From NCBI GenBank assembly GCA_014607495.2, contig CP053150.1, forward strand, positions 6,902,495 to 6,966,494: a stretch of DNA of 64,000 nucleotides, read 5' to 3'. Source of the DNA: Carposina sasakii (lineage: Eukaryota > Arthropoda > Insecta > Lepidoptera > Carposinidae). The translations under genes were made by a program, and so were the position numbers. Positions 51,948 through 63,459 of the stretch are shown one piece after another; position 1 is the first letter of the stretch; each line of letters starts with the position of its first letter. The notes under the pieces were generated by a model. It saw nothing but the letters and a program-made list of their open reading frames with translations, did no database searches and was not told the origin of the DNA.

Positions 51948-52494
51948 TATTAAATAACATTTTAGTAGGTACCGGAAAATTCGTCAGTTTTATAACTAAA
52001 ATACAAAATAATAATTAATATCACATATTAATTATTATCCAGCAAAACAGCGCATTATAGTTTTCTAACCAAAGTAATAATGCAAAACCAATGCTTCCCT
52101 TCCCTGGAAAAAACTATAAGCCCCCCGAAGCAGATCTGAGGGTCGATTCTCGTCGCAGAGGCCAAGTACGTAGGGAAGACCCGGATTAGAACTGTGGAGA
52201 CCTTCTACCTTTAGGAGACACAGGCGAAATCTGCAGAAAGCTTAAGTACACTAGGTATAGATCGAAATCTACGTCCGACGCAAAATTAGCATGCTTTATA
52301 GACTTAGGTCTCGGTACCGTAAATCTTATCAGCATTAAATCAGTACTGAGGCTAGACTCGCTTAGCTAAATAACTCAATAGACAGCTTGACCACATAGTT
52401 ATTACCATATTCATGATCCAATAATTTCGAGAATGGTTTACTTACAGCAATAGCCTTAAAGTTGTTAAATAATAGGTAGAATTGTGAAAATTAC

Positions 52495-53010
52495 ACACCC
52501 AATGAGCCTACCGCCGCTTTTCGGGCACAAATACAACAATCTGGCGACCGGTAACGACGGTAATGTTTCCGTGCCGTTCTAAATGGGTAGATAGCCCCCG
52601 TTCGTTAAATAGTCGAGTTTGTGCTCTCGTCGCTCGGTAGGACAGCGATGACTGGCTGGGGTGCCGGTCGGCTGAGGACGGGGCAAAATCTCCCCGCCAC
52701 CAGCCGCCCGGCGGATCTACCCGGACATGTCCATCGGCTGCCCTACCGAAAATTAATGTTGTCCAGTCTTTGTAGTGCATGGGCATTCCCTCCCATGCAC
52801 AAAATATCTAAAATAAGAAATCTTCCTTCGCGGCCTCGGCGACTAAGTCGAGGCCGCGCGGCCTAGCCGCAAATTTAGTAACCGGCGCGCTATTGCGCGC
52901 CGAGCATTGCCCGGGCACAGGGGTTAACCCTCAGGCCCGTAGCACGGAGCGCGCTTCGCGCGCTCTCGATGACCCCGGTAGTAAATAGTCGAGTGCACCA
53001 CAGCTTGTGA
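52495..53010 (+). repeat. Repeat family J with a GC-rich insertion
   Basis: The outer parts match the short copy at 20492: GGCACAAATACAACAATC, GTTTCCGTGCCGTTCT, and AAATAGTCGAGTGCACCAC. They are interrupted by 52619-52981. Confidence 0.65.
52619..52981 (+). mobile_element. GC-rich 363 bp insertion with 13 bp target duplication
   Basis: TAAATAGTCGAGT occurs at 52606-52618 and 52982-52994. The insert is strongly GC-rich, with strong small palindromes (GGCGCGCTATTGCGCGCC, GCGCGCTTCGCGCGC). Length of duplication and lack of inverted ends fit target-primed insertion of a 5'-truncated non-LTR element, though no poly(A) is seen. The ORFs on both strands over it are a product of GC content. Confidence 0.7.
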
Positions 53011-53244
53011 GGTTGACTTTAGGTCCTAAGGTATTAATCGAACCCACTTACGCCCCCTTGTGAAATAAAGTAGTAGGTGGTAGTTAAATAATGTACCTAA
53101 GGCAGATATGCTTATTAGTAAAACTATTTAGGAACTTATATCTAATAATACTTTCACATTTTGTTGATGACTCATAAATTATTATGGGTTTGTCTTGAGG
53201 CGTTATTGATTATACTCGTATATGTAGTATTTTATAAATGTTTG

Positions 53245-53335
53245 CAGAAGTGGCACCATGTGGTTCTGTCGGCCCTTGGTGCTTTGCCTACCTCATAAGG
53301 GATAAAGGCGTGATTATATGTATGTATGTATGTTT
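53245..53335 (+). repeat. Short repeat ending in a TATG microsatellite
   Basis: AGTGGCACCATGTGGTTCTG, TTTGCCTACCTCATAAGGGA and TAAAGGCGTGATTATATG are followed by (TATG)n. The first part also occurs at 42588. Commonly seen in lepidopteran DNA (recalled). Confidence 0.5.
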
Positions 53336-53824
53336 GCAGATATCTAGTATGTACATGCAAATTTTCACCAGAGCTACCTACCTTCATATTACCTACATGC
53401 TGGGTAATTCCGATACCGGCTACAGGCTGCAGCTGCTGGCAGCTAGCGGCGTTTTCTTTTGCATACTTACATATTAATATACATTCCCGTAAAGCTACGG
53501 CCGCATTCGAAATGTATTTCTTTCAAATACCTACTACTAATAGATTATGGTATTTGTAACAAAGTCATAACCCAAATGCACTTTCCAAACGCTTATTCAA
53601 ACCAGTATTTGTTTCGTAGGTTATATTCTAATCGGCCCATAGTCTATCGCGTGCTACTCAAGGGTACTTACCAAAGAAGTGAATAAGTAAACGCTTGTTA
53701 TAAATCAAGTTAATTGCACCGAAGCGCCCCCTGGTATGAGCCAGTGGCTTCTGATAGAGCCGTTCTAGTGCTTGTTTCCGAAATATGTATAATAGTTTAC
53801 GGCCTATTCATCGTGGTACGAGTA

Positions 53825-54296
53825 TCCCAACTAATATTATAAATGCGAAAGTAACTCTGTCTGTCTGTCTGTTACGCTTTCCCGCTTAAACCTCGCAACC
53901 GATTTTGATGAAATTTGGTACAGACAATCTTTAGACCCTGAGACAGAACATAGGCTACTTTTTATTTCGAAAAAAAGGGATGAAGGGGTTGAAATAGAGG
54001 TTGAAAGTTTGTATGGGAATTTCTTAATTTTAAAAGATAAAACCATGAAACTTTATATTTAAGCACTTGTTAAGAAATCATTTAACATTTGTTCTAGCAT
54101 TTTTGAAATTTCGACCAGCTAAGGGGTGAAATAAGGGTTGAAAGTTAGTATGCAAGTTCGTCAAATATCACGTCATGACAGGTCCCACTTAACATATAGG
54201 CTACTTTTTATCCCGGGAAAATGTTTTTATCCCGGATAATTTCGACATTTTGTTTTTTCTGTAGTCCACGCGGACGGAGTCGCGAGCGTCCACTAG
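53825..54296 (+). mobile_element. Lep1-like Helitron, longer copy (472 bp)
   Basis: It starts TCCCAACTAATATTATAAA after A and ends GAGCGTCCACTAG before T. It is about twice the length of the copy at 51703, with extra central sequence, while the first about 140 bp are nearly identical. Confidence 0.8.
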
Positions 54297-54393
54297 TAGG
54301 GAATAAAACCTTATCGTGTAGGGGATAGGTTTTTGTAGATACTTTTAAGTTTTATTTTCAGTTTAAATAGCTTTACATGCATACATTTATGGG

Positions 54394-54520
54394 ATATGTT
54401 CCCCGTGGGTAGCCAAATCAGCGGGATTATAAACAAGATCCCACAGTCATGTTTAGCAACGATGGATAGATGTAAATGATGATTAGTGAAAAAAGACTAA
54501 AACTTATCTAATGCTTAGAT
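54394..54520 (+). repeat. Family A repeat, worn copy
   Basis: GTTCCCCGTGGGTAGCCAAA, GATCCCACAGTCATGTTTAG and GATAGATGTAAATGATGATT match the family in order. Confidence 0.55.
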
Positions 54521-54647
54521 AAAAGAAGTTGACAAACAAATTCCTACAAATCGCCACGGTATACCAAAGCCAATTGTTCAATACACACGATAGTAGGTAT
54601 AAGTAGTAGGTATCTACAAAGTAATAGCTATAATAATATAAATTCAA

Positions 54648-54861
54648 TTAAAGCCTCGAGCACACCGGATGCGTATGCGTGCACGTAAGCGTAGACGTAC
54701 ACATAATGTATGGAACTGTCACCGCTTGACGTCTATGCTTACGTCTACGCATACGCATCCGGTCTGCCCGTACCTATACAGTTCCATATATTACAACTCA
54801 AAGGTACGTGTACGTCTACGCTTACGTGTACGCATACGCATCCGGTGTGCTCGAGCCTTAA
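54648..54861. mobile_element. TTAA-flanked MITE with TACG-rich inverted ends
   Basis: Element 54652-54857 is bounded by TTAA on both sides. The left arm CTCGAGCACACCGGATGCGTATGCG continues with ACGTAAGCGTAGACGTAC and is matched by the right arm ending GGTGTGCTCGAGCC. A third, partial copy of the same arm (54726-54766) and ATGGAACTGT/ACAGTTCCAT lie in the middle, so the interior is itself an inverted structure. The overlapping ORFs are not genes. Confidence 0.8.
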
Positions 54862-55164
54862 ATATACAAAAGGAAAATATAATAAATTTTATCGACAGCT
54901 TTACACCAATACACTTCACCCCTTTCCAATAAATAAAAGAAGCAACTATCGACCTAAGCATCTAATTTGTCCGTGCCACTGAGCCGAAAACTGTAAACTT
55001 GGAAAGTTAAAGTTTCAAACTAATAATGTAACTAAACAATGGCGGAGTTTGAACAAAAACTGACGTCCGTCCCGAAGAACGGCATTCCTTGAGATATCCC
55101 CATTTACACTTACCGACTTACTGATACGATTCGAATAACGACTACAAATTACATACATACTCGT

Positions 55165-55375
55165 GCATATAGACGGATGTGTTTCAGAAATAGGGTAGTC
55201 AGAACTGCAAGATCATAAAGGACATCCCACAGCCACGCTTAGCATATCGAAGACATAAGAAAATCAATCAACGTCAAGTTGCTAGATTATCGCCTGAGAT
55301 AATGCCCGAGTTCCTTAGTCGGATCTTATTACGACATGTACGGAAGGTGATGCAGTTGATATAGTTTAATGAAAC
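55165..55375 (+). repeat. Family A repeat, near full-length
   Basis: It contains AGTCAGAACTGCAAGATCAT, ATCCCACAGCCACGCTTAGC, TTATCGCCTGAGATAATGCC and ACGACATGTACGGAAGGTGA in order. Confidence 0.7.
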
Positions 55376-55514
55376 CCTTCATCAACGCAGGATTTTAGAT
55401 TTATCTTGTTACTGTTGTAAATTTTATTTTGGTGGATTATTTTATTATGCAAACTATTTAGATGTTACAGGTAAGCAATAAGATATTTAGCTGTTACAGG
55501 TAAGAATTTCAAGA

Positions 55515-55580
55515 TTGTCAGAGAAATTCTACAGCCACGCCTAGCATAGCGGGAACAGCTGTAGGTAAATCATGAATAAG
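55515..55580 (+). repeat. Family A repeat, fragment
   Basis: ATTCTACAGCCACGCCTAGC and ATAGCGGGAACAGCTG match the centre of the family. It is cut by the SINE that follows. Confidence 0.55.
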
Positions 55581-55848
55581 GGGCCGCGTGGTGCCGGCAG
55601 AGTAGAATTCGTACCACCCCGTGTCTACCCGTGTGTATCGTACGAGGCGATTAAGGGTGTCCGGGAGGTGGGCAGCAGCGCCTTCCGCGTTGACAACATA
55701 GTCCAAAATACAAACTGCGGTCACCAACCCGCCTGCCCAGCTTGGTAACTATGGGCAAATACCCCCCATGGCAGTCTTGTGGCGTGCCCTGGGGGAGGCC
55801 TATGTCCAGCAGTGGACTGCAATAGGCTGATAATGATGATGATGATAC
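55581..55848 (+). mobile_element. RTE-tailed SINE, near full-length
   Basis: Plus-oriented, from GGGCCGCGTGGTGCCGGCAG to GGACTGCAATAGGCTGATAA and a long GATGAT tail. Directly abuts a family A fragment. Confidence 0.8.
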
Positions 55849-56089
55849 TTAGCATCCATAATTTATTTGTTTGATTTGGAATCGGCAGGCCTGAAAACGG
55901 CGATATAGTATCAACGTAGAGAAACCCTCGAGATTCAGTTTCGAAACTTCGAAAGAATTGTGTTATCAATAAGTATAGGTATATTTCATATTATTATGAT
56001 CCTGTAATAAAATATATTAATTATTGCATAACACAATCCTGTCGAAGTTTGGAATCTGAATATGGAGGGTTTCTCTACGTAAATACTAT

Positions 56090-56683
56090 ATCGCCGTTTA
56101 ATATTTCAGCATTTGATCCATTTCAAGATAAAAATAGTATAGCTCGTTTAATTAGGCTTTAGGTAATGTCTTTAAAATAAGATTTTTGGAAATACATAGT
56201 TTTAAAAAAGTAGCACTCGAATAAGTTCAAATAACATATCAATGCTAATAAATCTAAAGAGCCACAAGTGATCTAAAAAACGATAAGCCCATTTAGCGAG
56301 TCATAAGATCGCGAAAAAAAAACAGACCCTCATATCTTCTTCTTCAGCCTATTGCAGTCCACTGCTGGACATAGGCCTCCCCCAGGGCACGCCACAAGGC
56401 TACTGCCATAGGGGGGTTTTGCCCATGCCATGCTGGGCAGACGGGTTGGTGACCGCAGTGTGATTTTCGGACTTTGTTGTCAGCACGGGAGGTGCTGCTG
56501 CCCGCCTCCCGGAAACCCTAAATCGCCTCGTACGATACCCACGGGAAGCATGGGGTGGTATAAACTCTACTCTGCCGGCACCACGCGGCTTACGGCTACA
56601 TAGACCATCATGTAACTCAACATAATTCTATTTGTTCAGCATTTCAATTTTTCCTGGCTGTTTCTCACCCCCTGTATATTTAT
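56090..56683. mobile_element. Family C DNA element, copy 2, split by a SINE
   Basis: The interior (TTTAATTAGGCTTTAGGTAA, GAGCCACAAGTGATCTAAAA, GATAAGCCCATTTAGC) and right end (TTTTTCCTGGCTG...CCCCCTGTATA) correspond to 31160-31505. The SINE at 56337-56590 lies inside. The left terminus is not clear. Confidence 0.6.
56337..56590 (-). mobile_element. RTE-tailed SINE nested in a family C element
   Basis: Minus-strand copy with a GAA-repeat tail (read on plus as TCTTCTTCTTC), through CAGTCCACTGCTGGACATAG to CTGCCGGCACCACGCGGC. Confidence 0.8.
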
Positions 56684-56696
56684 ATTGCTGTAAAGA

Positions 56697-56918
56697 CGGC
56701 CGATTGGTGTAGTTGATAGTGGCCCTGCCTGCGACGCCATAGGTCCTGGGTTCGAATCCCGGTAGGTGCAAACATTGATGTGATGAATATCGATGTTTGT
56801 TTCCGAGTCATGGATGTTTATGTATTATCTATATATTTATATACCGTTGCTTAGTACCCACGACACAAGACCTTAGGGATCTTAGTGTGGGACTAGGTCA
56901 ATGTGTTGTGTAGTAAAA

Positions 56919-56972
<54 letters not shown>
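56697..56972 (+). mobile_element. tRNA-derived SINE H, full copy with poly(A) and (TA)n
   Basis: The head has an A box (GATTGGTGTAGTTGATAGTG) and a B box (GGTTCGAATCC). It is followed by a unique body (GTGCAAACATTGATGTGATG, ACGACACAAGACCTTAGGGA) and a tail of about 23 A and about 16 TA units (about 56916-56971). The head fragment at 8921 is a second copy. Confidence 0.8.
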
Positions 56973-56973
<1 letters not shown>

Positions 56974-57465
56974 GTGCCGGTACTTACAAGTCGGAGTTGT
57001 ATACTACTGTAAAAATGCATTTACAGTCACCAATCCCGTGTTAATAAAATTAAGTTAGGGTTATTCTCGTCGTAGCCAGTTAGTAAAGACCAAAGGGCAT
57101 GATGTGTATAAATTACGATGGTGTCTTATCAATTTATGTTGTTCCTTCAGTGGCAATAGACATTCAAGAATTTTAATTCACCTTATTCTTATGCTTCATT
57201 GTACACAGTAAAGTTTTCACAAATAACATTTATAACAAATAACATCTATTTATCTCTTAGATAAATTTCTTTTAGCAAACCGGTTGTGAAAGAGAAATAA
57301 AATAAACATAACATAACATACCTTCTTATAGATATAAAATTTAAATAATAATAAAAATCTAATTTCAATTAAGATTTAAGGGGTTGTGTGGGTGTTGATC
57401 CATTGGATTGAAATATAAAAAATTAATTTTAAAATGTATAGCTTATTATTATTTCAATTATTTAG

Positions 57466-57735
57466 GTTTCTAGTTGTAAGCTCTTTTAGAGATAAGCTCG
57501 CCTTTGTACTATTTCTTTTACAACTTACTGTCTATGATAAAAAATTATGTGTACAATAAGGAATACTTGTTTGTGCACATCTGTCACCCTTAAATTTTCT
57601 TCTGTTCCTTCACTTTTTTGGTCTGCTGGAAGAAATCTCTTGAAGAGATAAGCACACCATTGTACATTTCTTCTGTACCTATCTAATTCATATCTATAGT
57701 TTTAATTTGTGTACAATAAAGAATAAGAATATTTA
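57466..57735 (+). repeat. Two successive LINE 3'-UTR-like segments
   Basis: TAAGCTCTTTTAGAGATAAG...GTGTACAATAAGGAATA (57478-57567) and GAAATCTCTTGAAGAGATAA...GTGTACAATAAAGAATA (57631-57725) are diverged versions of the same 3' region, common downstream of lepidopteran non-LTR reverse transcriptases (recalled). Each ends in an AATAAA-like signal. Confidence 0.5.
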
Positions 57736-57739
57736 GTTA

Positions 57740-58525
57740 TTAGGTACAACGAGATCACATACGAGTAACATAATAGGTTGCTACATAATTATGCAGATAT
57801 GCGCTAAGCAAAAACGCCGGGAGAATAACAACAAGCAAATAAAATTATGAGACAAATGAGAAAGAAATACAAGTTGATTTTAATATATGTACTACGTACT
57901 CGTGAGAATAGCAATTTCGCTGCTTAAAAATACCGGCATGCTCTCCCAGGCTTGAAATTGCATGTAAAAATGAAAATAAATAAATTGTACAGATGCGCTG
58001 ATCTTACTTCCTTGCCTTGCAAATAATAATGAATATTAAAACAAATTAAATAAATATTTCATTTGCTTTCTTTAAAAAAAAATATTTTTTTTTTGTGCAA
58101 CAATAAAAGATAATTAACGAAACTCAATAAACGAAACTACCTATTCAAATTACTAAGAAACCCCATAAGTAGGTATAAATTTAAACTTATTTAAGCAGAT
58201 AACTTTTTGACCGACCATTGCAGTTCAATGTTCTTTCTTATTATCAAGATTTTTTTATGCAAAGATATATTTCTTAAAGAAACTAATTAAGTGCCTTGTT
58301 TATTACACACGAGTAATACTTTTGTCTGCTTAAGCTGTCTAGAATTTAAATAATTGTTAGTACAATGCAGCTCAGTACAAAAACATGTGCGTTTTTAAAT
58401 TATCTAGTTTTTATTCATGCAAGCAGAGGCAACTTATATACTTAGGTATATCCCGACGATTTTGAACCTAATTTAGTACCTAGGTACCCAATGATGTTCT
58501 CATTATTTTCTTGACATTTCAAAAA
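57740..58525. other. Intergenic DNA, nothing assignable
   Basis: AT-rich, no exon, RNA gene or named repeat. Confidence 0.4.
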
Positions 58526-58530
58526 GTTGC

Positions 58531-58776
58531 GCCGTGCGGTGCCGCTCGAGTTGAATTCCACCACCCCGTGTCTGCTCCTGGGTATCGTAAGAGACCATTA
58601 AAGGTTTCCAGTAGGTGGGCAACAGTGACTCCAGGTTAACAACATATTCCGAAAATGATACTGCGGTCACCAACCAAACGTTAAGACTATGAAGAAAAAA
58701 CTCCCCTTAAGACGCCTTGTGGCGTGTTTTGGGGGAGGCCTACGTCCAGCAGCAGACTGCAATCAGATATGATGAA
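58531..58776 (+). mobile_element. RTE-tailed SINE, old diverged copy
   Basis: GCCGTGCGGTGCCGCTCGAG, TGGGTATCGTAAGAGACCAT, GATACTGCGGTCACCAACC and GGGGGAGGCCTACGTCCAGC follow the SINE order with many substitutions and small gaps. Confidence 0.7.
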
Positions 58777-59213
58777 ACGAGCTAAAACATTATGTGGAGA
58801 AATCATAGATAGATAGGTACTTATTATTATTAGGTAGTTATTTTTCTAAAATACAAGCTACAGACATGTTTTCAGAATTTAAATCACTTTTATGACTTTA
58901 AAAATTTTCTCGTTAATTACCTACCGTTGGACACGGAGTGATCTATTGGACCCATTCGTTCATCCTAATCGCCTCGTGTTGACAGTTTTATATTTTCACT
59001 GCTAACATTGTTTTCAATCAACTGGGGCTTTATTTGGGAATTCATAATACCCCTAGCTAGGTACTACGAATTGTTTGAACGTATAAAATCAAATGGTTAA
59101 TTATTGTATTTTTTTTCACTCTAAATAGTAGGTAGAATCGCGCGATAGCATTTTCATTATTCATTATTACCAATTCATCTTAAATTATTTACTAGTTACC
59201 CTGTGCTAATGCG

Positions 59214-59370
59214 GAGCAGCATCTCCTTCCGTGCAAGTCGTAAGAGTCAACAAAGGGTTATTCCCTCAGGTGTAGGCGATGATCTAGAACAACTTATCAC
59301 TTATCTTTTACGATCTCCTTTATGAACCTGCAGTTTTGGCTACTCCAATTAGGTAGCACAGCTATGTGTA
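59214..59370 (-). repeat. Family A repeat, minus copy
   Basis: GCATCTCCTTCCGTGCAAGT, CCCTCAGGTGTAGGCGATGA and CTGCAGTTTTGGCTACTCC are the reverse complement order of the family. Confidence 0.6.
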
Positions 59371-59379
59371 AAGTATATC

Positions 59380-60250
59380 TTTGTATTTGCTAGCTATTAT
59401 TGTTTTCATAGAATTTGAATAAAAACGTATTTAAAAATAGGTTATGTAGATACATTCTATTTATTTCTATCACTGACCATTATAATCCTTTAAGTTAATA
59501 TAACAATTTTAAGAACACGTATAAAGATATTTTTATTGTATAAATTAATTCAGAGCAAAAGGATGTGATAGCCAAATTTATGGCTTGGCTCAGGCTTAGT
59601 ACGTCCGCGTGATTGATCAACGAGGCGCTCGGAAATAAACGGCTAAAAATTATCCTCAAAATAGCTGACGTATTGAAAATCGTCCTTTTTGCAGCGAAAT
59701 CTCTAGACCTAAGTCTTATGAACTAAGATTTGAAAGATTTTTACATTATTTATTTAAAGTCAGAAGTGTTACATATTTATAAACGCTAGGGCAAGAAAAC
59801 TGATCGACACATTCTTTTTAGTTATTATGTTATAAGTAATTGGTTTGTTTGCTATGAAAAGAAAAACTAATAAAATAAAATGTGATATATATAGAATATG
59901 TTTATTTGCACTTGTATATATGTTCAAACTACGTAACAGCATTTAGTTTACATGAATCACAGCTTAACTACGTATAAGTCGTATTCAAGATTTAGTTTTA
60001 CCAGATAACTGGAGGTTGTGGCTTTGTGGATGTATCGAGTTAGTGATAAGCTTTGCTGGTCTGTTTGTTTGTATTATGACAGTTTAGTACGGCGAAGTTT
60101 TGGTGTTTGATACTAATCTTCGTTAGTATGAATAAAGAAAAACAAAGCAAAGAGTTTTTGGTTAGCCCCCAACCATGCATTGAAAATAAAAACATTAGCG
60201 CGATAGGCCTCTGGATATGTCTGTAGTTCACGTATTAAAAAAATATGTTA
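59380..60250. other. Intergenic DNA, nothing assignable
   Basis: No coding or repeat assignment. The minus ORF at 60040-60231 has no domain features. Confidence 0.4.
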
Positions 60251-60258
60251 TTCACATA

Positions 60259-60515
60259 CATCTTCAGCCTATTGCAGTCCACTGTTGGATGTAGGTCTCC
60301 CCCAGGGCACGCCACAAGGCTGTTGCCACAGAGGGGTTTGGCCCCTACGCTGGGCAGCCGGGTTAGTGACCGCAGTGTGATTTTCAGACTATGTTGTCTG
60401 TCAGTACGGGAGGCGCTTGCTGCCCGCCTCCCGGAAAGCCTTAATCGTCTCGTACGATACCCACGTCACGGAAGGCAGGGGTGGTACAAACTCTACTCTG
60501 CCGGCACCACGCGGC
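60259..60515 (-). mobile_element. RTE-tailed SINE, near full-length
   Basis: Minus-strand copy from ATCTTCAGCCTATTGCAGTC to CTGCCGGCACCACGCGGCTA. It has a small duplication (GTTGTCTGTCAGT) and a short insertion relative to other copies. The ORF of 102 codons across it is non-functional. Confidence 0.8.
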
Positions 60516-60589
60516 TAATAATACACTATATGTTCACATACACAAGTACATAATATGAGCAACATATTGCGAACTTTCTGTAAACCCTG

Positions 60590-61490
60590 AGTTGATTACG
60601 ATTCCTGAGTTAATCGAATCTGTAAGCGCAGCGGGAGTTTGTTGGGCACCGCTTAATTTGGCGGTTTCCATGCCATTGGCTAATTGAACGATTGTTTGCC
60701 ATTTCGCGATAATTAATGTTGGTGTGTTTGATTTCCGCTAATTATCTTGCACGTTAAATTGTTAATTTTGTCCGATTGGAGAGAGTAATTCGACATTTAA
60801 TGCACAAAGCGATGCTAGCGAAATGGCGGGGGCATTATTTATTCGTGTTTTGACTTTGGAATTATAGTTTTACTTAATTATTGAAATGGAAGCATTTGAA
60901 GCTTTTTCTCGCTACAATGCTAATATATTTATAATTCGGTCAAGAGGCTGAACAGAGCAAATCAAGTTAATGAAACATACATACCCAACGCATTCAAGGT
61001 ACGAGCATAATGCAGTCTTTTCATTAGCAGTGGACTAAAACCGCAAAATTTTTATCATTTAAAGGCTTTCTGCAAAAAGAGAGCCCGACGAAACAAAATA
61101 AATTAACGAACAGTAAAAAGATTGCGTCAAATTATATTCATATTGGCCCACAATAAAGGCAATGTAAATTGAAACCCGACACCTGTTGAGCCATTCGTCG
61201 AATTTCTCGTTTATTTAATTTAGTTTTCTCGCAACACAATTAAGACGTCGAGAAAACTTCGCGAAGACAATCATAAAATGTTTGTAGCCGAAGCAATTTA
61301 TTTGTAGAAATCGTCGAGGCAAGCAGCGTTCGGCTCCTGAGTCGATTCCCGCTAGGGTTGACTTAATCATAAGAACGGCGAAAATCGTTCCGGCCAAAAC
61401 GAGGCCCTGGGGAGGAGCCGAGCGATCGGCCTCTTTGCTTTCTTTGACTTACGGCCACAGATTATCCGGGGATATATCGTGTTTAAAATA
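60590..61490. promoter_or_regulatory. Repeat-free block, possible regulatory region
   Basis: This is the longest stretch in the right third with no repeats I can identify. It is rich in homeodomain-type cores (GATAATTAATG, GCTAATTATC, TTGTTAATTTT) in the first 250 bases, with balanced composition at 61140-61480. It lies 2-3 kb upstream of the candidate first exon at the right edge. No function can be shown from sequence alone. Confidence 0.3.
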
Positions 61491-61494
61491 AACT

Positions 61495-63380
61495 GCATTT
61501 GACGGGAACGGGTTTTGGTTAGTTGAGCATTATTTATTTATATAATCCATTCTAAAATGTATATCGTATTACATAATAACGTTATTTATTTAGGACTAAC
61601 CTTTCTATCTGCTATCTGACCATTGAAAACATCGGCCCTTAATGTTTAGTATGAAGGTAACTTTTTTCTTGCCTTATTATCTTTTTTGTACTTACTATAT
61701 CTAAATTATGTTACAATAGAATAATTAGAGTGAGATGAGTATTTACTCACGGATCACACGGACAACAAAATAAACAAATATAACAATAATATTTAAAAAA
61801 TCTGATGTGACCACAACGACACCATCACACTTTGGTTGTTGTCAAGTCAATATTATAATATTATCATGACTCACGATAACAACGACACAATCAGATTTTT
61901 GTTAGACACGAAACGCTATCGAGTTCTATACAGACAGACTATCGTGTGACTGTACCGAATACTGAACCCCGGCTGAGAAGTTCCAGACTATCCCGGATTA
62001 CCCGTGACTTACGCTCTTACGGCGCGAAAAAACTGCATCTTTGCATTTTTGCATTTTTTTGTAGAGTTTAAAAAATGTTTGCAAGTTTTACAGCTATTCC
62101 GTAAACTTGTATTCTAGTTTGACGCTACTCCATTTATTTTAAGTAATAGGCGGGATTCGTCGCTTTTTCTTAGCGAAGTTTATGTTGGATTTTAGCTAAG
62201 TTATTTTACAGTTTTGAAGAGCTTTTAAAAAAACTTTCCTATTTATAATAGCTTTAATTGATTGTTAACAACAACACGCTATTTTGAATGATTAAAGGCA
62301 CTGCTAAGATTATAAACAATGCAATGAGTTTTATTTGTGTCGATTGTTTAGTCATGGATACTTGTATAAAATAATTTATGTATACCAAATGTTTTTTTCG
62401 CATGTACTAAATGGCTATTTTTATCATTTTGACGTTGAAGTTTACGTTGAAGTTACTTATGTTATAGCAAAATCTTCATTAGGAGGACATACCCCAGCCC
62501 ATAGATGTCAGTTGTCATTAGTATCCAGTTACATGCGGCACAAAACAGATAGGTGTTCACTTAATAATGATTGACTGTAAGTTTACGATGTAACCACCAG
62601 CGCCAGCACTGCCAAAACTCAAGCTTAAACCCTATTGACTAAGGCCTAAATTGAAGTGGAGGATTTCTTAAAATTTGATACGGTAAATAGGAGTTTAGAG
62701 GGCGTCGAGGAATTATGGTTGGCTTATGGCACTGTATTAATTTTGAACCGTAGTAACTTTGGCGGTGACAGTGCTAAGACACCGGCGCATAATTCACTTT
62801 GTTACGCAAATGAAACTAGCGCTTAATTTACTGTTATAATTTAAGGAATTCCTTCAGACTATGGAGCGTGCTGTATTCGCGTGGTCTTGTAAGTGGATTT
62901 AGCGTACAATAACCCTGCATGAGCGGGCTCTTAAGAGGTTAGCTCGTAGTTCCTAAGGCGGATATTAAAATTTTGGTTATGTGTGCGTTTCTATCCTCAC
63001 TTTATTGAGTTTATTATATGTATGATACGTATATAGATATGTATTGGTTCGTTATAAGTTGTACATACTTCTTCGTGGTATGTTCGACAAGTTTTACAAG
63101 CTTCAATTTATTTCAGTAAGCAGAAACTTGTTAAAGATAAACTCGAAGATTGAACAAAATATTTATCATCAATTTTATGTAGAGCTAAAGGATAAAAGTA
63201 AACCAACATTGTCATAGCACAATTTTACATTTCATAAACATAAACCTTTTACCAAAGGTGCCACAAAATCCAAACAAACTGTATCACATGGAATAGTCTA
63301 ACAAAAGGGGGAACAGAATCACACGGGTCGACACAGTTCGTGAACTACATTACACTTTACATAAAAACATCGTGTTCAAC
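61495..63380. other. Intergenic or upstream DNA, no gene assigned
   Basis: Unique-looking sequence with a fragment of MITE family K near 61600-61642 (GCTATCTGACCATTGAAAAC, CGGCCCTTAA). No exon could be supported. Confidence 0.4.
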
Positions 63381-63459
63381 AACGGGACATCAACTTTCCC
63401 AGCGAAGACATAAGCGAAATTGAATTACACATATTGAAAAAGAAATGTGTAGCTCCTTG

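Noticed and set aside
52508..52866. ORFs on both strands with Pro/Arg-rich products
   Set aside because: They cover a GC-rich insertion where stop codons are rare by composition. No domain is visible.
54669..54982. Two overlapping Arg/Thr-rich ORFs
   Set aside because: They are readings of the TACG-rich inverted repeats of a MITE.
56916..56972. Stand-alone poly(A)/(TA)n microsatellite
   Set aside because: It is the tail of the SINE that directly precedes it.
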